Source of the DNA: Ilyomonas limi
GTDB lineage: Bacteria; Bacteroidota; Bacteroidia; Chitinophagales; Chitinophagaceae
Length of the DNA: 35,683 bases
Direction of reading: 5' to 3'
Assembly: GCF_005233845.1 (NCBI RefSeq)
Contig: NZ_SZQL01000029.1
Span: 1-35,683, forward strand
Shown here piece after piece: positions 1 to 7,346 of the stretch. The first letter of the stretch is position 1. Each line of letters begins with the position of its first letter. The notes beneath the pieces were generated by a model, which saw only the letters and a program-made list of their open reading frames with translations, searched no databases and was not told the origin of the DNA. The position numbers were made by a program, and so were the translations under genes.

Positions 1-47
1 ATCTGCAACTTCTGTGCTTCACTCCATTTACGTTTGATGATACTCAT
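1..47 (-). CDS. IS3-type transposase OrfA, N-terminal fragment (runs off the window)
   Basis: An ATG at 47-45 on the minus strand opens a frame that stays open to the window edge and reads MSIIKRKWSEAQKLQ. A basic stretch followed by (R/K)-K-W-S-x-x-x-K-L is how the helix-turn-helix domain of IS3-family OrfA transposases usually begins; that match is from family knowledge and rests on only 15 residues. Context supports it: the neighbouring regulator gene loses its homology about 80 bases upstream of this ATG, as expected if an insertion sequence landed there. The other IS end lies outside the window. Identity as an IS3 member is likely but not proven. Confidence 0.5.
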   Translation of the reverse strand, partial: MSIIKRKWSEAQKLQ

Positions 48-126
48 ATTTTTAAATTTAGTGACTTTTGAATAAGTCAAACTATTTCTAAAACTATCTC
101 CAGCCTTTTAGGGGGCTAATACACTG
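48..126 (-). mobile_element. Probable terminal segment of the insertion sequence
   Basis: Between the end of recognisable regulator homology (codons near 130-138) and the transposase start lie about 80 bases. Read on the minus strand, this segment could begin TGTATTAGCCCCC near 123, and IS3-family ends usually start with TG. The exact terminal repeat and the target duplication cannot be defined because the other end is missing. Confidence 0.35.
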
Positions 127-378
127 TGCATGGTGAACTTTCTGAATAATAATGTTTTTAATCTTTTCAATGATCTGTTTTTTTGAATTGTCCAGTAGTT
201 CAAAGCCCAAGGCATCTAAGTTCTTCTCAAACTGCTCTAATTTTTCTTTGGGTATTTCGTCGGCTATTTCTACTTCTCCCAAAGAAACTTTGCAGTTGTC
301 AATGTCCAGCGATTTTAATTCCTGCTGTACAACTAATATGCAGCGGTTGCATACCATATTTTTGATGTAAAGGTGCAT
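94..378 (-). pseudogene. AraC-family regulator with HMA-like N-terminus, truncated by an insertion
   Basis: The best start is the ATG at 378, giving MHLYIKNMVCNRC at the N-terminus. This is the start of a common Bacteroidetes AraC-family regulator that has a CxxC heavy-metal-associated-like domain of about 85 residues followed by an AraC DNA-binding domain. Here the family pattern (GEVEI, LGFELLD, IIEKIKNIII) is followed up to VHH, then changes to CISPLKGWR and stops. The whole AraC helix-turn-helix half is absent. The replaced tail coincides with the inferred IS end, so this is read as an insertional truncation. A longer in-frame start exists at 468, but the added 30 residues overlap the preceding gene and look unrelated to the family. 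Confidence 0.6.
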
Positions 379-403
379 AAAGCAAAAGTATGGCAGACTA
401 TTG

Positions 404-1651
404 TTAAACGGCTTTTGCAATTTTTTCCATAATACGGTGGCTGTCTCCAAATTTGCATAAGGCATCACAATGCTGCCTCAGTTCCGAAAAAAGAATATAT
501 TTTATTACTGTATTTTGCTTCTTAATTGCCGGACGGGATAATTGTAGAACTACATCCTTTTCCCGCTTATCTGGTACTATTAAATAAAATACTTCATCAC
601 CATCAGCTAATGTATAGCTCAAGTCGGTTAGCCGTAAAATACCCGAATAAATGCTGGTGCTCTTCTCAACCTCAAACGCTGCAATAACATTGTTAGTTCC
701 CTTTTCAAACCATAATACATCAATGAGCTTAATAGTGTTCAGCGTTTCTTTATCCAAAGAAATCTCAGGAAAAAATGGAAGGCTCATAAATGAAAAATTG
801 TTACCAGCATAACACTTGGAACGGTCATTAGAAGCAGGAATGACATCATAACCCAAAGCCTTTCCTATTTTGAGCAAGTGATATTGCATTTCAGTATGGA
901 GATTCTCTTCTTCTCTTTCTGCTTTTACATCTTCATGTCTTTTTTCCATTAATTTCTCCAGCTTTGTCCTTTCAGTTTGCGACAGGTATTCATCGCCTCC
1001 TAATACCAGCTTTTGCATGCCTATTTCAAACAATAATCCAGCAATAGCACCCAAGTCAGATGACAATTCAGAACGATGATGATTGTTAGTTTCAATTAAA
1101 ACTTCCCGCAACTTCAGATACTCACTCCAGCTACCCAATTTCTTTTTGTCCTTAAAAACATAATTAAAGCCGTTAATAATGGCTGTATTGAATGGTGGGA
1201 TAATAGTGGGATGCAGAAAATATAGAATACTGGCAACTGCGGGACCTAATCCTTTTATTTTTAGGCTATCCAGTTTGATAACTTCTTTGATGATTTGTTC
1301 TTCACTCTTTGCATTAAGGCAATTTTCTAAAAACTGCCCAAAAGCCTGCTTGTTACCTTCATGTTCGTAAATGTCAGGTATTCTCAATTTTGGCTTCCAG
1401 TAAAAAGGATGAGCAGCTCCTTCAAATACCTGCTTTTGTTCTGTAATGCAGGTTAAAACAAACTCTAAAGAAGAACCTTTAAAGTCATTCGGAAAACGTT
1501 TGCACCTGATATCTTCTATTACCTGCATTACCCCTCTACGAATAGAGCGGAATGCTTTTAGCCTATCTTCATTATTAATAAACCATGTGTTGTAAACCGA
1601 TTCCTTATCTGATTTATATTGCTGAATAACCTGCGGAAAATTAGAGTTCAT
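404..1651 (-). CDS. Orphan HhH + PD-(D/E)XK-like nuclease protein
   Basis: A 415-residue soluble protein of unnamed family. Residues about 131-144 (KIKGLGPAVASIL) resemble a helix-hairpin-helix DNA-backbone-binding motif like those of the HhH-GPD glycosylases, and are followed by a conserved-looking HPTIIPPFNTAI stretch. Residues about 230-255 are highly charged and probably coiled coil. The C-terminal part looks like a PD-(D/E)XK nuclease core: E254 in the first helix, ID at 310-311, and FEVEKS at 326-331, then hydrophobic strands (VFYLIVP). The start at 1651 is preferred; the upstream 35 residues of the longer frame from 1756 are hydrophobic and irregular. No methyltransferase is adjacent, so a classic restriction-modification pair is not evident. 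DNA repair or defence roles are both possible. The domain reading is by motif only. Confidence 0.55.
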   Translation of the reverse strand: MNSNFPQVIQQYKSDKESVYNTWFINNEDRLKAFRSIRRGVMQVIEDIRCKRFPNDFKGSSLEFVLTCITEQKQVFEGAAHPFYWKPKLRIPDIYEHEGNKQAFGQFLENCLNAKSEEQIIKEVIKLDSLKIKGLGPAVASILYFLHPTIIPPFNTAIINGFNYVFKDKKKLGSWSEYLKLREVLIETNNHHRSELSSDLGAIAGLLFEIGMQKLVLGGDEYLSQTERTKLEKLMEKRHEDVKAEREEENLHTEMQYHLLKIGKALGYDVIPASNDRSKCYAGNNFSFMSLPFFPEISLDKETLNTIKLIDVLWFEKGTNNVIAAFEVEKSTSIYSGILRLTDLSYTLADGDEVFYLIVPDKREKDVVLQLSRPAIKKQNTVIKYILFSELRQHCDALCKFGDSHRIMEKIAKAV

Positions 1652-1806
1652 GTTCTCTACAGCGATTGTACTACTGGTATGCAAATAAACAAAACTCAAA
1701 ATACTTCTTAATTGAAAAAATTGCTGCCAAAAAAGTTTAATTAAAACCGGAAGCAATCGCTGTCAGAAATAAAAGCAGATAATTCAGTTGAAACTTGTAA
1801 CAAAAT

Positions 1807-1835
1807 GAAAAGGTATCAATATTTGATACCTTTTC
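1807..1835. terminator. Perfect 13-bp stem terminator at the end of the arsenic operon
   Basis: Bases 1807-1819 and 1823-1835 are perfect inverted complements with a 3-base loop (TAT). The hairpin lies 11 bases after the arsC stop codon. On the minus strand the stem ends in CCTTTTC and continues ATTTTG, giving a T-rich tail. The A/T-rich stem base makes it usable from either strand. Confidence 0.7.
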
Positions 1836-1845
1836 AAGGGAAGTA

Positions 1846-2259
1846 TTACAGATTTTCTTTAATAATATTTTGACAATAATCCTTTATCATTTTTCTGACT
1901 TCCCTGAATTGCTGCATAATTTCTTCTTCAAAGCCTGTTGCTTTTGCAGGGTCCGGAAAGTTGTGGTGAAATTTCTTTGCCTTGGAAGGGAAGAATGGGC
2001 AGCGTTCCCTGGCATTATCACATACAGTAATAACAAAATCAAAGTCAATGCCTCTGTATTCATCCATATTGTTTGAAGTATGGTGTGAAATATCAATACC
2101 ATCTTCTTTCATGGTCGCTACAGCCCTTGGATTTACGCCATGCGTTTCCACACCTGCACTATATATTTCAGCCTTATCACCTGCAAAATGTCTTAAATAA
2201 CCTTCTGCAATCTGGCTCCTGCAGCTATTGCCGGTACAAAGCACTAAGATCCTTTTCAT
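1846..2259 (-). CDS. arsC: Arsenate reductase, thioredoxin-coupled ArsC
   Basis: A 137-residue cytoplasmic enzyme that reduces arsenate to arsenite, which Acr3 can then export. It has the low-molecular-weight tyrosine phosphatase fold signature: P-loop C-T-G-N-S-C-R at residues 8-14 with nucleophile Cys8, and the redox pair Cys80 and Cys87 in VCDNARERC. The spacing matches the Cys10/Cys82/Cys89 triad of the Staphylococcus aureus enzyme. FPDPA near residue 101 supplies the general acid Asp. The ATG at 2259 is chosen because GGAAGAG sits just upstream and the protein then begins MKRILVLCTGNSC; the frame is open upstream but that part lies inside the preceding gene. It is the last gene of the ars operon, 25 bases after the phosphoesterase stop and followed by a terminator. 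Confidence 0.95.
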   Translation of the reverse strand: MKRILVLCTGNSCRSQIAEGYLRHFAGDKAEIYSAGVETHGVNPRAVATMKEDGIDISHHTSNNMDEYRGIDFDFVITVCDNARERCPFFPSKAKKFHHNFPDPAKATGFEEEIMQQFREVRKMIKDYCQNIIKENL

Positions 2260-2284
2260 GTTCTCTTCCTTTCCATTAATATAA

Positions 2285-3058
2285 TCAGTAACCTTTTCTA
2301 AGCATATCAGCATATTCATCAGGCAATGGGCTTTCTTCCACTGCTTTTGCCGCCTTCTCCACATCATAATCAAACCTGATAAATTCTACCTGAACCGCAT
2401 CTTTATTGGTTATGCTGCTATCTGCATTAATCGTGAGTATCACATAACACCCTTTGGGGTTGTTATCCTTCGGCTTACCTACTGAGCCGATATTAATAGC
2501 ATGTCTATAGTGAGGGTTTTCACCTGGCTCTGTTGGCAATACCCGGTGATATGGTTTGTGCGTATGACCAAAGCACATTATATCTGCATCAGCCCCTTCC
2601 ATGATTCTGAGCAGGCTTTTTTCATCTCTATCTTCAAACAAATACTCATTAATCTTTCTTGGGCTGCCATGCACTAAAAGCAAATTGAGCTTATCATTAT
2701 TCAACTGAAACTCTACCCTGATATGTGCAGGCAAGGTTCTGAGGTATTTTCTTTCCTCCGGCTTCACAATGGAGTTAGTGAAGGAAATAGATATTTTACC
2801 CATATCCTTTTCCGGCTCCGTTTTGTAAGCACAGCCGCATTCATCACTCATTAAGCCAATGCCCTGGTCATAATTGCCTGCAATAGTCGGAATGCCTCTT
2901 CTGCGAATCTCATTAATTACTTCATTCGCCCAGATGTTATAGCCTACCAGATCACCAAGGCAGTAAACGGCATCCGGCTTCTGTTCTTCTATGCTTTGCA
3001 GGCAGGCTTCCAGTGCCGGAAGGTTTGCATGTATATCACTGAATAATGCAATTCTCAT
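2285..3058 (-). CDS. Metallophosphoesterase of the ars operon
   Basis: A 257-residue calcineurin-like phosphoesterase of the YfcE/MJ0936 type. All metal-ligand motifs are present in order: D8-I-H10, G-D36, G-N62-Y-D, H130-G-S, and G-H165-T-H167. No signal peptide is seen, so it is cytoplasmic. The gene sits between acr3 (11 bases upstream) and arsC (25 bases downstream) in the same direction, so it is very likely co-transcribed under ArsR control. The substrate is unknown. Its location suggests a job in arsenic or linked phosphate metabolism, but that is inference from position only; it could also be a general phosphodiesterase that was captured by the operon. Confidence 0.85.
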   Translation of the reverse strand: MRIALFSDIHANLPALEACLQSIEEQKPDAVYCLGDLVGYNIWANEVINEIRRRGIPTIAGNYDQGIGLMSDECGCAYKTEPEKDMGKISISFTNSIVKPEERKYLRTLPAHIRVEFQLNNDKLNLLLVHGSPRKINEYLFEDRDEKSLLRIMEGADADIMCFGHTHKPYHRVLPTEPGENPHYRHAINIGSVGKPKDNNPKGCYVILTINADSSITNKDAVQVEFIRFDYDVEKAAKAVEESPLPDEYADMLRKGY

Positions 3059-3069
3059 GAATTATGGAT

Positions 3070-4152
3070 TTAAGCGTTTTGTAACTGTTGTTTTGTATAG
3101 TATTTATCCCTGAACCAGAAAGCGACATTAACCAGGGCAATGAGTGCCGGTACTTCCACCAAAGGACCAATAACACCGGCAAAGGCTTGACCGCTATTAA
3201 TGCCAAATACACCTATGGCTACTGCAATTGCTAATTCAAAATTGTTCCCTGCTGCTGTAAAGGCGATAGATGTATTAGTAGAATAATCTGCACCCATTTT
3301 CTTGCCTATAAAGAAGCTGACCAGGAACATAATGGCAAAGTAGATCATCAGAGGAATAGCTATCCTGATCACATCAAAAGGAATCTGAACGATCAGCTCA
3401 CCTTTAAGGCTGAACATAACCACGATGGTAAACAGCAATGCAATCAATGTTATAGGAGAAATAAAGGGAATGAATTTGTTTTGATACCAGGCTTCACCCA
3501 TTGATTTGCGAAGTATCAACCTGGTCAATACACCTGCTGCAAACGGAATCCCTAAATAGATAGCAACACTTTCAGCAATCTGCCCGATAGTAATATTTAC
3601 TTCCGCGCCATGAGTACCAAACAGGGGAGGGAGCAGGGTTACAAATGCATAAGCATAAACGCTGTATAATAATACCTGAAAGATGCTGTTCAAGGCTACC
3701 AGACCTGCTGCATATTCCCGGCTGCCTTCTGCCAGTTCATTCCATACGATTACCATTGCAATGCAACGAGCTAAGCCAATCAGGATAAGCCCAACCATGT
3801 ATTCCGGTTTGTCATGTAAAAAGAGTATAGCAAGAAAAAACATCAGCACAGGACCAATCACCCAATTGAGGAATAAAGACATTCCTAACACTCTGGTGTT
3901 CTTAAATACTTCCTTAAGCTTTTCATAACGCACCTTGGCAAAAGGCGGGTACATCATCAGTATCAGCCCTACCGCCAGGGGAATGTTTGTTGTCCCGGAT
4001 GAAAAGGAATTAATGAATGTGGAAGAGGAAGGGAAGAAATAGCCTATAGCTACACCAATACCCATTGCCAGGAATATCCATAAGGTCAGATACCTGTCTA
4101 AAAAGCTTAATTTTTTCCGCTCATTTGCCGGAGCACAGTTATTTGCTGACAT
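3070..4152 (-). CDS. acr3: Acr3-family arsenite efflux permease
   Basis: A 360-residue inner-membrane exporter of arsenite, of the usual Acr3 length and with about ten hydrophobic segments. The family's essential residues are visible: Cys130 in [13 protein letters not shown] and Glu306 in [15 protein letters not shown], matching Cys129 and Glu305 of the studied Alkaliphilus protein. The sequence class (Acr3 of the BASS superfamily) is clear; it is not ArsB. The gene follows arsM by 59 bases and precedes the phosphoesterase by 11. Together with ArsC it gives a complete route from arsenate to exported arsenite. Confidence 0.95.
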   Translation of the reverse strand: MSANNCAPANERKKLSFLDRYLTLWIFLAMGIGVAIGYFFPSSSTFINSFSSGTTNIPLAVGLILMMYPPFAKVRYEKLKEVFKNTRVLGMSLFLNWVIGPVLMFFLAILFLHDKPEYMVGLILIGLARCIAMVIVWNELAEGSREYAAGLVALNSIFQVLLYSVYAYAFVTLLPPLFGTHGAEVNITIGQIAESVAIYLGIPFAAGVLTRLILRKSMGEAWYQNKFIPFISPITLIALLFTIVVMFSLKGELIVQIPFDVIRIAIPLMIYFAIMFLVSFFIGKKMGADYSTNTSIAFTAAGNNFELAIAVAIGVFGINSGQAFAGVIGPLVEVPALIALVNVAFWFRDKYYTKQQLQNA

Positions 4153-4211
4153 ATTCCTTTCCTTGTTTTTAATGAGTTGATCTGCTCGTTGCCTTTGGTT
4201 GAATGTTGTGA

Positions 4212-5054
4212 TTAGTTACAGCAATCAGGACCGCAGCAAGCCTTAGCTTCAGCAGGTTTTTCCGCATATACGGTAATGCTTCTTATGCCTGTTCCGGACT
4301 GCTTAAAAGCAGTGATCTGATCTGCTGATAAATACTGACTAAGTATATCATCAGGAATGATAATAGCCTTGTCCTTCTGAATGGTAATATTGGTAAAGCC
4401 GTTTGCTTCTATCAGTTCCATATACACCTGCTTCTGGATGGCACCGGCTACACAGCCTGCATACATTTCAGCCGCTTCCTTGATCTGTTTAGGCAGCTCA
4501 CCTTCCAGCACAATATCAGAGATAGAAAAATGACCACCTGGCTTCAATACCCGGTAAATTTCCTTGATTACAGCATCTTTGTTTGGAACTAGGTTCAATA
4601 CACAGTTGCTTACAATAACATCAGCCGTATTGGCTGTAACAGGCATTTTCTCAATATCTCCCTGCCTGAACTCCACATTGTTAAAACCTCTCTTTTCTGC
4701 ATTGATTCTTGCCCTTTCAATCATCGCCGGGGTGAAATCAATGCCAATCACTTTGCCCATTTCTCCGGTCTCATGCCTGGCTATAAAGGCATCGTTACCG
4801 GCACCACTGCCAAGGTCTATAACTGCATCACCCTGTCTGATCTTTGCAAACTGAGTAGGTAAGCCACAGCCTAAGCCTAAATCAGCATCCGGGTTATAAC
4901 CTTCCAGTTGCGTGTAATCATCAGCCATAATGTTATAAACTTCTGTGCTGCAGCAGCCAGAGCCACAGCAGGAGCTTTCTTTAGCTTCCTTATCCTGTGT
5001 GGCTATCTCGCTGTATTTCTGCCTTACCAGTTCTTTTACATCCTGAGTTTCCAT
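4212..5054 (-). CDS. arsM: Arsenite S-adenosylmethionine methyltransferase
   Basis: A 280-residue cytoplasmic class I methyltransferase that methylates trivalent arsenic using SAM. Motif I is [11 protein letters not shown] (about 80-90), followed by [13 protein letters not shown] and the GDIEKMP segment. The three conserved arsenic-binding cysteines are Cys63 (GLGCGLPT), Cys151 (SNCVLNL) and Cys201 (AGCVAGA). Extra cysteine pairs occur near the N-terminus ([10 protein letters not shown]) and at the C-terminus (ACCGPDCCN), a frequent ArsM decoration that may collect arsenite. It lies 58 bases after arsR, and a dyad like the one in front of arsR is in this gap, so it may also be repressed from its own operator. 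Confidence 0.95.
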   Translation of the reverse strand: METQDVKELVRQKYSEIATQDKEAKESSCCGSGCCSTEVYNIMADDYTQLEGYNPDADLGLGCGLPTQFAKIRQGDAVIDLGSGAGNDAFIARHETGEMGKVIGIDFTPAMIERARINAEKRGFNNVEFRQGDIEKMPVTANTADVIVSNCVLNLVPNKDAVIKEIYRVLKPGGHFSISDIVLEGELPKQIKEAAEMYAGCVAGAIQKQVYMELIEANGFTNITIQKDKAIIIPDDILSQYLSADQITAFKQSGTGIRSITVYAEKPAEAKACCGPDCCN

Positions 5055-5080
5055 TGTTTAAAATTGTTTGATTGTTATAT

Positions 5081-5094
5081 TGCAATATTGCGAT
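5081..5094. promoter_or_regulatory. ArsR-type operator in front of arsM
   Basis: The segment TGCAATATTGCGAT holds a perfect 10-base palindrome (GCAATATTGC, 5082-5091). It shares GCAATATT(G/A)CGAT with the dyad upstream of arsR, and no other close copy was seen in the neighbourhood. It lies between the arsR stop and the arsM start, 27 bases upstream of the arsM ATG. Confidence 0.55.
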
Positions 5095-5112
5095 TGATTA
5101 AGATAAAAAAAT

Positions 5113-5445
5113 TTAACAGCAGTCCTTATCTACTCTCTGATAGGTAATAAAAAATGCTTCAAAGGTTTTCCTGTATTCCTCCCAGGTCTTTTCATTGATG
5201 CAGTAACAAACGCTTGTGCCTTCAACATTACCCTGAATAAGCCCCACTGTTTTCAACTCTTTCAAATGCTGTGAAATGGTTGCTTGTGCCAAGCCTAATT
5301 CCTCTACCAGGTCACCGCAGATACATGCCTGCTGCTTTACCAGGTGTTGAGTAATGGCTATGCGTGCAGGGTGAGCTAATGCCTTCATCATGCCTGCCAG
5401 CCTGTTCTGCTTATCGGTAAATATTTCTGATTTTGTCAATCCCAT
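5113..5445 (-). CDS. arsR: ArsR-family arsenite-responsive repressor
   Basis: A 110-residue winged-helix metalloregulator. Key parts are [11 protein letters not shown] (21-31), a CIC pair at Cys41/Cys43 in the metal-sensing helix, the recognition helix [12 protein letters not shown] (53-64), a wing with a second pair Cys80/Cys82, and a terminal CC. The start at 5445 ([10 protein letters not shown]) is the usual start for this Bacteroidetes ArsR group; a frame start at 5484 would place the operator and promoter inside the coding region. The promoter-like elements place the transcript start only a few bases before this ATG, so the mRNA may be nearly leaderless. It is the first gene of the arsenic operon and probably represses itself. 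Confidence 0.9.
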   Translation of the reverse strand: MGLTKSEIFTDKQNRLAGMMKALAHPARIAITQHLVKQQACICGDLVEELGLAQATISQHLKELKTVGLIQGNVEGTSVCYCINEKTWEEYRKTFEAFFITYQRVDKDCC

Positions 5446-5449
5446 ATCA

Positions 5450-5465
5450 ATCGCAATATTACGAT
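5450..5465. promoter_or_regulatory. ArsR-type operator in front of arsR
   Basis: ATCGCAATATTACGAT is a 16-base dyad matching its own reverse complement at 14 positions. It overlaps the predicted -7 element of the arsR promoter and ends five bases from the arsR start codon, an arrangement in which bound repressor would block RNA polymerase. Confidence 0.6.
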
Positions 5466-5485
5466 GGATAAATTGATTGATCAAA
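5454..5485 (-). promoter_or_regulatory. Bacteroidetes-type promoter of the ars operon
   Basis: On the minus strand TTTG (5485-5482) is followed after 20 bases by TAATATTG (5461-5454), one mismatch from the Bacteroidetes -33/-7 consensus TTTG / TAnnTTTG with accepted spacing. It overlaps the operator. Confidence 0.5.
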
Positions 5486-5507
5486 ATTTATTTTCTTGGA
5501 ACATAAA

Positions 5508-5785
5508 ATGGAAAAGCTGCTGACATTTAAACGGCTTAAAGATTTTGGATTTACGCTGAGAGAGGTTGCTAAAATGCTAGACATGATTGAAGTGAATGAA
5601 GCAACCTGCAATAACGTATTGCAAAAGCTTTACGAAAAAGTGAATTGCTTAACCAAAAGATTAAAGAACTCATTCAAATCAGGACAATGCTGTTAATCGG
5701 AGCAAATAAATGTGCCGGTTATTGTAATCCTGATAAAGCAGAAGATAACTGTCCAATCTTGGTTCCTGAAAGAAAAACTAGTTAA
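5508..5785 (+). pseudogene. MerR-family mercury regulator, C-terminal remnant with a frameshift
   Basis: The first frame begins MEKLLTFKRLKDFGFTLREV and runs through EVNEATCNN to a premature stop at 5696. Shifting frame inside the A-rich tract near 5660 restores a continuous match to the MerR C-terminus: KELIQIRTMLL, then NKCAGYCNPDKAEDNCPIL and a stop at 5783-5785. A single lost A would explain the shift. All three mercury-type cysteine positions (ATC, the KCAGYC segment and NCP) are still readable. The N-terminal DNA-binding domain is absent; the remnant begins directly beside the arsR promoter. It is therefore non-functional as a regulator. Confidence 0.7.
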
Positions 5786-5997
5786 TTACAGCAAGATTTA
5801 TTTGATTGTACTGGTGGACAGGCTACCGTGCCGTAGCTGCAAAATATGCAACAGTCTCCCTGTTTAGGTTTTAGTGTAGTCTCGCAATTTGTACATTTAT
5901 AGAAATACTGACAAGCATCTGTTGGCATGGTTTCTTCTTTTTGAAAACCACAATTAGGGCAAGTGATAGTTGACTGTAATATGATTGTCTTTTCCAT
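5782..5997 (-). CDS. GDCCVxC-type small cysteine-rich metal-binding protein
   Basis: A 71-residue protein starting MEKTIILQST. It has CPNCG (zinc-ribbon-like knuckle), KCTNC, and the signature GDCCIFCSYGTVACPP, then a final CC. This is the GDCCVxC family, often found beside mercury transport and regulatory genes and in some bacteria present as a selenoprotein; here the relevant positions are Cys. Its exact function is not established, but heavy-metal binding is the usual proposal. The start at 5997 is the family start; an ATG 21 bases upstream gives a longer version. The coding end overlaps the stop of the convergent MerR remnant by a few bases. It appears intact, unlike its neighbours. Confidence 0.75.
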   Translation of the reverse strand: MEKTIILQSTITCPNCGFQKEETMPTDACQYFYKCTNCETTLKPKQGDCCIFCSYGTVACPPVQSNKSCCN

Positions 5998-6058
5998 AGT
6001 CACATTGAGGTTATGCATAAATTTTTATCGAAATAGCCCAAAAGTGGACAAAATCCTC

Positions 6059-6088
6059 ATTATACTAAAATGGTCGTTTTTGTATAAT
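6059..6088. promoter_or_regulatory. 30-bp dyad: candidate recombinase crossover site or operator
   Basis: ATTATACTAAAA (6059-6070) and TTTTTGTATAAT (6077-6088) are inverted complements at 11 of 12 positions with a 6-base centre. Two 12-base half sites in about 28-30 bp is the layout of a serine-resolvase crossover site, and a decayed serine recombinase starts 150 bases downstream. It is also 62 bases upstream of the GDCCVxC gene start, so an operator for that gene is the alternative. Confidence 0.4.
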
Positions 6089-6237
6089 ATATTCCTCCAC
6101 TCCCTTTTGTTTCTTTTACATCTAATTACATTTTACAAAACACCTTTACAAAAACAGGTTATATTGTACTCATTAATTGGCAGGTTTTGTATGATTTTAC
6201 CCCGGTGGTTCACTCCAACTACTAAAACCAACATCAA

Positions 6238-6436
6238 ATGAAGTACGGCTATGCAAGAGTTTCTACTGAAGTACAAAACTTACATCAGCAGATTGACGCG
6301 CTCACAGCCGCTGGCTGCAGCTAGATATTCAAAGAGAAGATTTCCGCTGCTAAAGAACGAAGTAGATAAGCTTCTTTCTCATATGAAGAAGGAAATATAA
6401 TAGTAATGTTGAAATTGGATCAGTTGAGACGCTCCC
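6238..6436 (+). pseudogene. Serine recombinase (resolvase/invertase) relic
   Basis: The frame from 6238 reads MKYGYARVSTEVQNL then QQIDALTAAGCS and stops; ARVST carries the catalytic serine (Ser9) of the resolvase/invertase family. After the stop the same frame continues IFKEKISAAKER, a family match, and stops again. Further family-like text (LLSHM, IIVMLKLDQLRRS) appears in shifted frames up to about 6436. At least two stops and two frame changes make it inactive. The C-terminal DNA-binding part is missing. Confidence 0.75.
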
Positions 6437-6708
6437 AACAGCAGCAGATAGACTTATAGTATTTGTTACATTGTTCGAGTAAAATCATAACGCCATTGTT
6501 TTTGATAGCTTGCAAAATAGTCTTTGTAGTATAAATTCACGTCAACCTTCCATTTGTTGACAACTGATAATAATGTTTCCTGTAGAAAAATACAACTGTA
6601 TTAACGTTATGGTAAGCTGCTGCCAGGCTGTATATAGATTTCTTAACCTCCTGTAATATTTCTTGCAGGAGATTATTATATTATACTTTGCCTATTTGGT
6701 AAAATAAT

Positions 6709-6960
6709 CTATTAAGAATTTCTCCAACACTTGTTGGAGATTTAGACAGCTTTTGTAGTGTGTCGTGCAATGAATGGAAATTCCGCTTAAAAAGATTATA
6801 TGGTTTTGTTGGAAGCAGAGCATTGGCTTATTGAAGAATCATTCTGATTAATCATTTAAGTAAATTACATCCTGAAAACATCAATGCAAAACTTAATGCT
6901 TTTGCCCTTAACCTTAAGATACTTTTAAACTGGTTGGCGGAAGTAAACCTTTATGTGTAA
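6709..6960 (+). pseudogene. Possible decayed coding relic of unknown family
   Basis: One frame of 84 codons is broken by a single TGA at 6832-6834. The two halves (CNEWKFRLKRLYGFVGSRALAY and, after the stop, NHLSKLHPENINAKLN and LKILLNWLAEVNLYV) have a protein-like composition with regular hydrophobic spacing. No start codon or family was recognised. It may be a transposase or mobile-element remnant, or chance. Confidence 0.25.
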
Positions 6961-7284
6961 ACTATGCCCTTAATCATAAGTGCACCAACAGCTTTGGAAA
7001 AAAGAATTGTTATTGTTACATCATTTAAGCAACTACAGTTTTCGTCAAAACTGACGAATCTAACCAGACACATGGTAGCCATCTTTTTATTGTAAAAGCT
7101 GCGATAAGGCTGTAAGTTCCTTCTTAACTCCGAGGTAATATTTGTCTACTTATTATTAAATCCACAAATTTTTTCATTAATTTCGTCAAAGAATGAGTTC
7201 TTTCCTTAAGGGTGAAAATTCGGTTACCCACTGAGTATTTGGAGAGCTTTTATATTGATTAGTAATTAATTATAAATATTCATA

Positions 7285-7301
7285 CGGACCCGTCCGGTCC
7301 G
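7285..7301. other. Short G/C-rich hairpin
   Basis: CGGACC (7285-7290) and GGTCCG (7296-7301) form a perfect 6-bp stem with loop CGTCC. It is markedly more G/C-rich than its surroundings and sits 14 bases before a terminator hairpin. Confidence 0.4.
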
Positions 7302-7314
7302 CAGAAAGCAAAGG

Positions 7315-7342
7315 AAAGTCACTGTAAATCAGTGACTTTTTT
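7315..7342 (+). terminator. Intrinsic terminator, perfect 10-bp stem
   Basis: AAAGTCACTG (7315-7324) and CAGTGACTTT (7330-7339) pair perfectly around a TAAAT loop, and the T run extends to 7342. This is a strong plus-strand terminator, yet no plus-strand gene lies immediately upstream. Confidence 0.75.
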
Positions 7343-7346
7343 AGTT

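Noticed and set aside
382-418. GCAAAAG/CTTTTGC inverted repeat as a terminator
   Set aside because: The loop is 23 bases long and overlaps the coding end of the nuclease-like gene, so a functional stem is doubtful.
2260-2373. N-terminal extension of the arsenate reductase frame
   Set aside because: It lies inside the phosphoesterase coding region, lacks family homology, and the ATG at 2259 has a good GGAAGAG site.
5963-6241. 92-codon plus-strand frame
   Set aside because: It overlaps the GDCCVxC gene and the candidate crossover dyad, and has a low-complexity hydrophobic composition.
6460-6500. tRNA-like TTCGAGTAAAATC text
   Set aside because: No acceptor stem, D-arm or anticodon arm could be built around it; no tRNA or rRNA was found elsewhere in the window.
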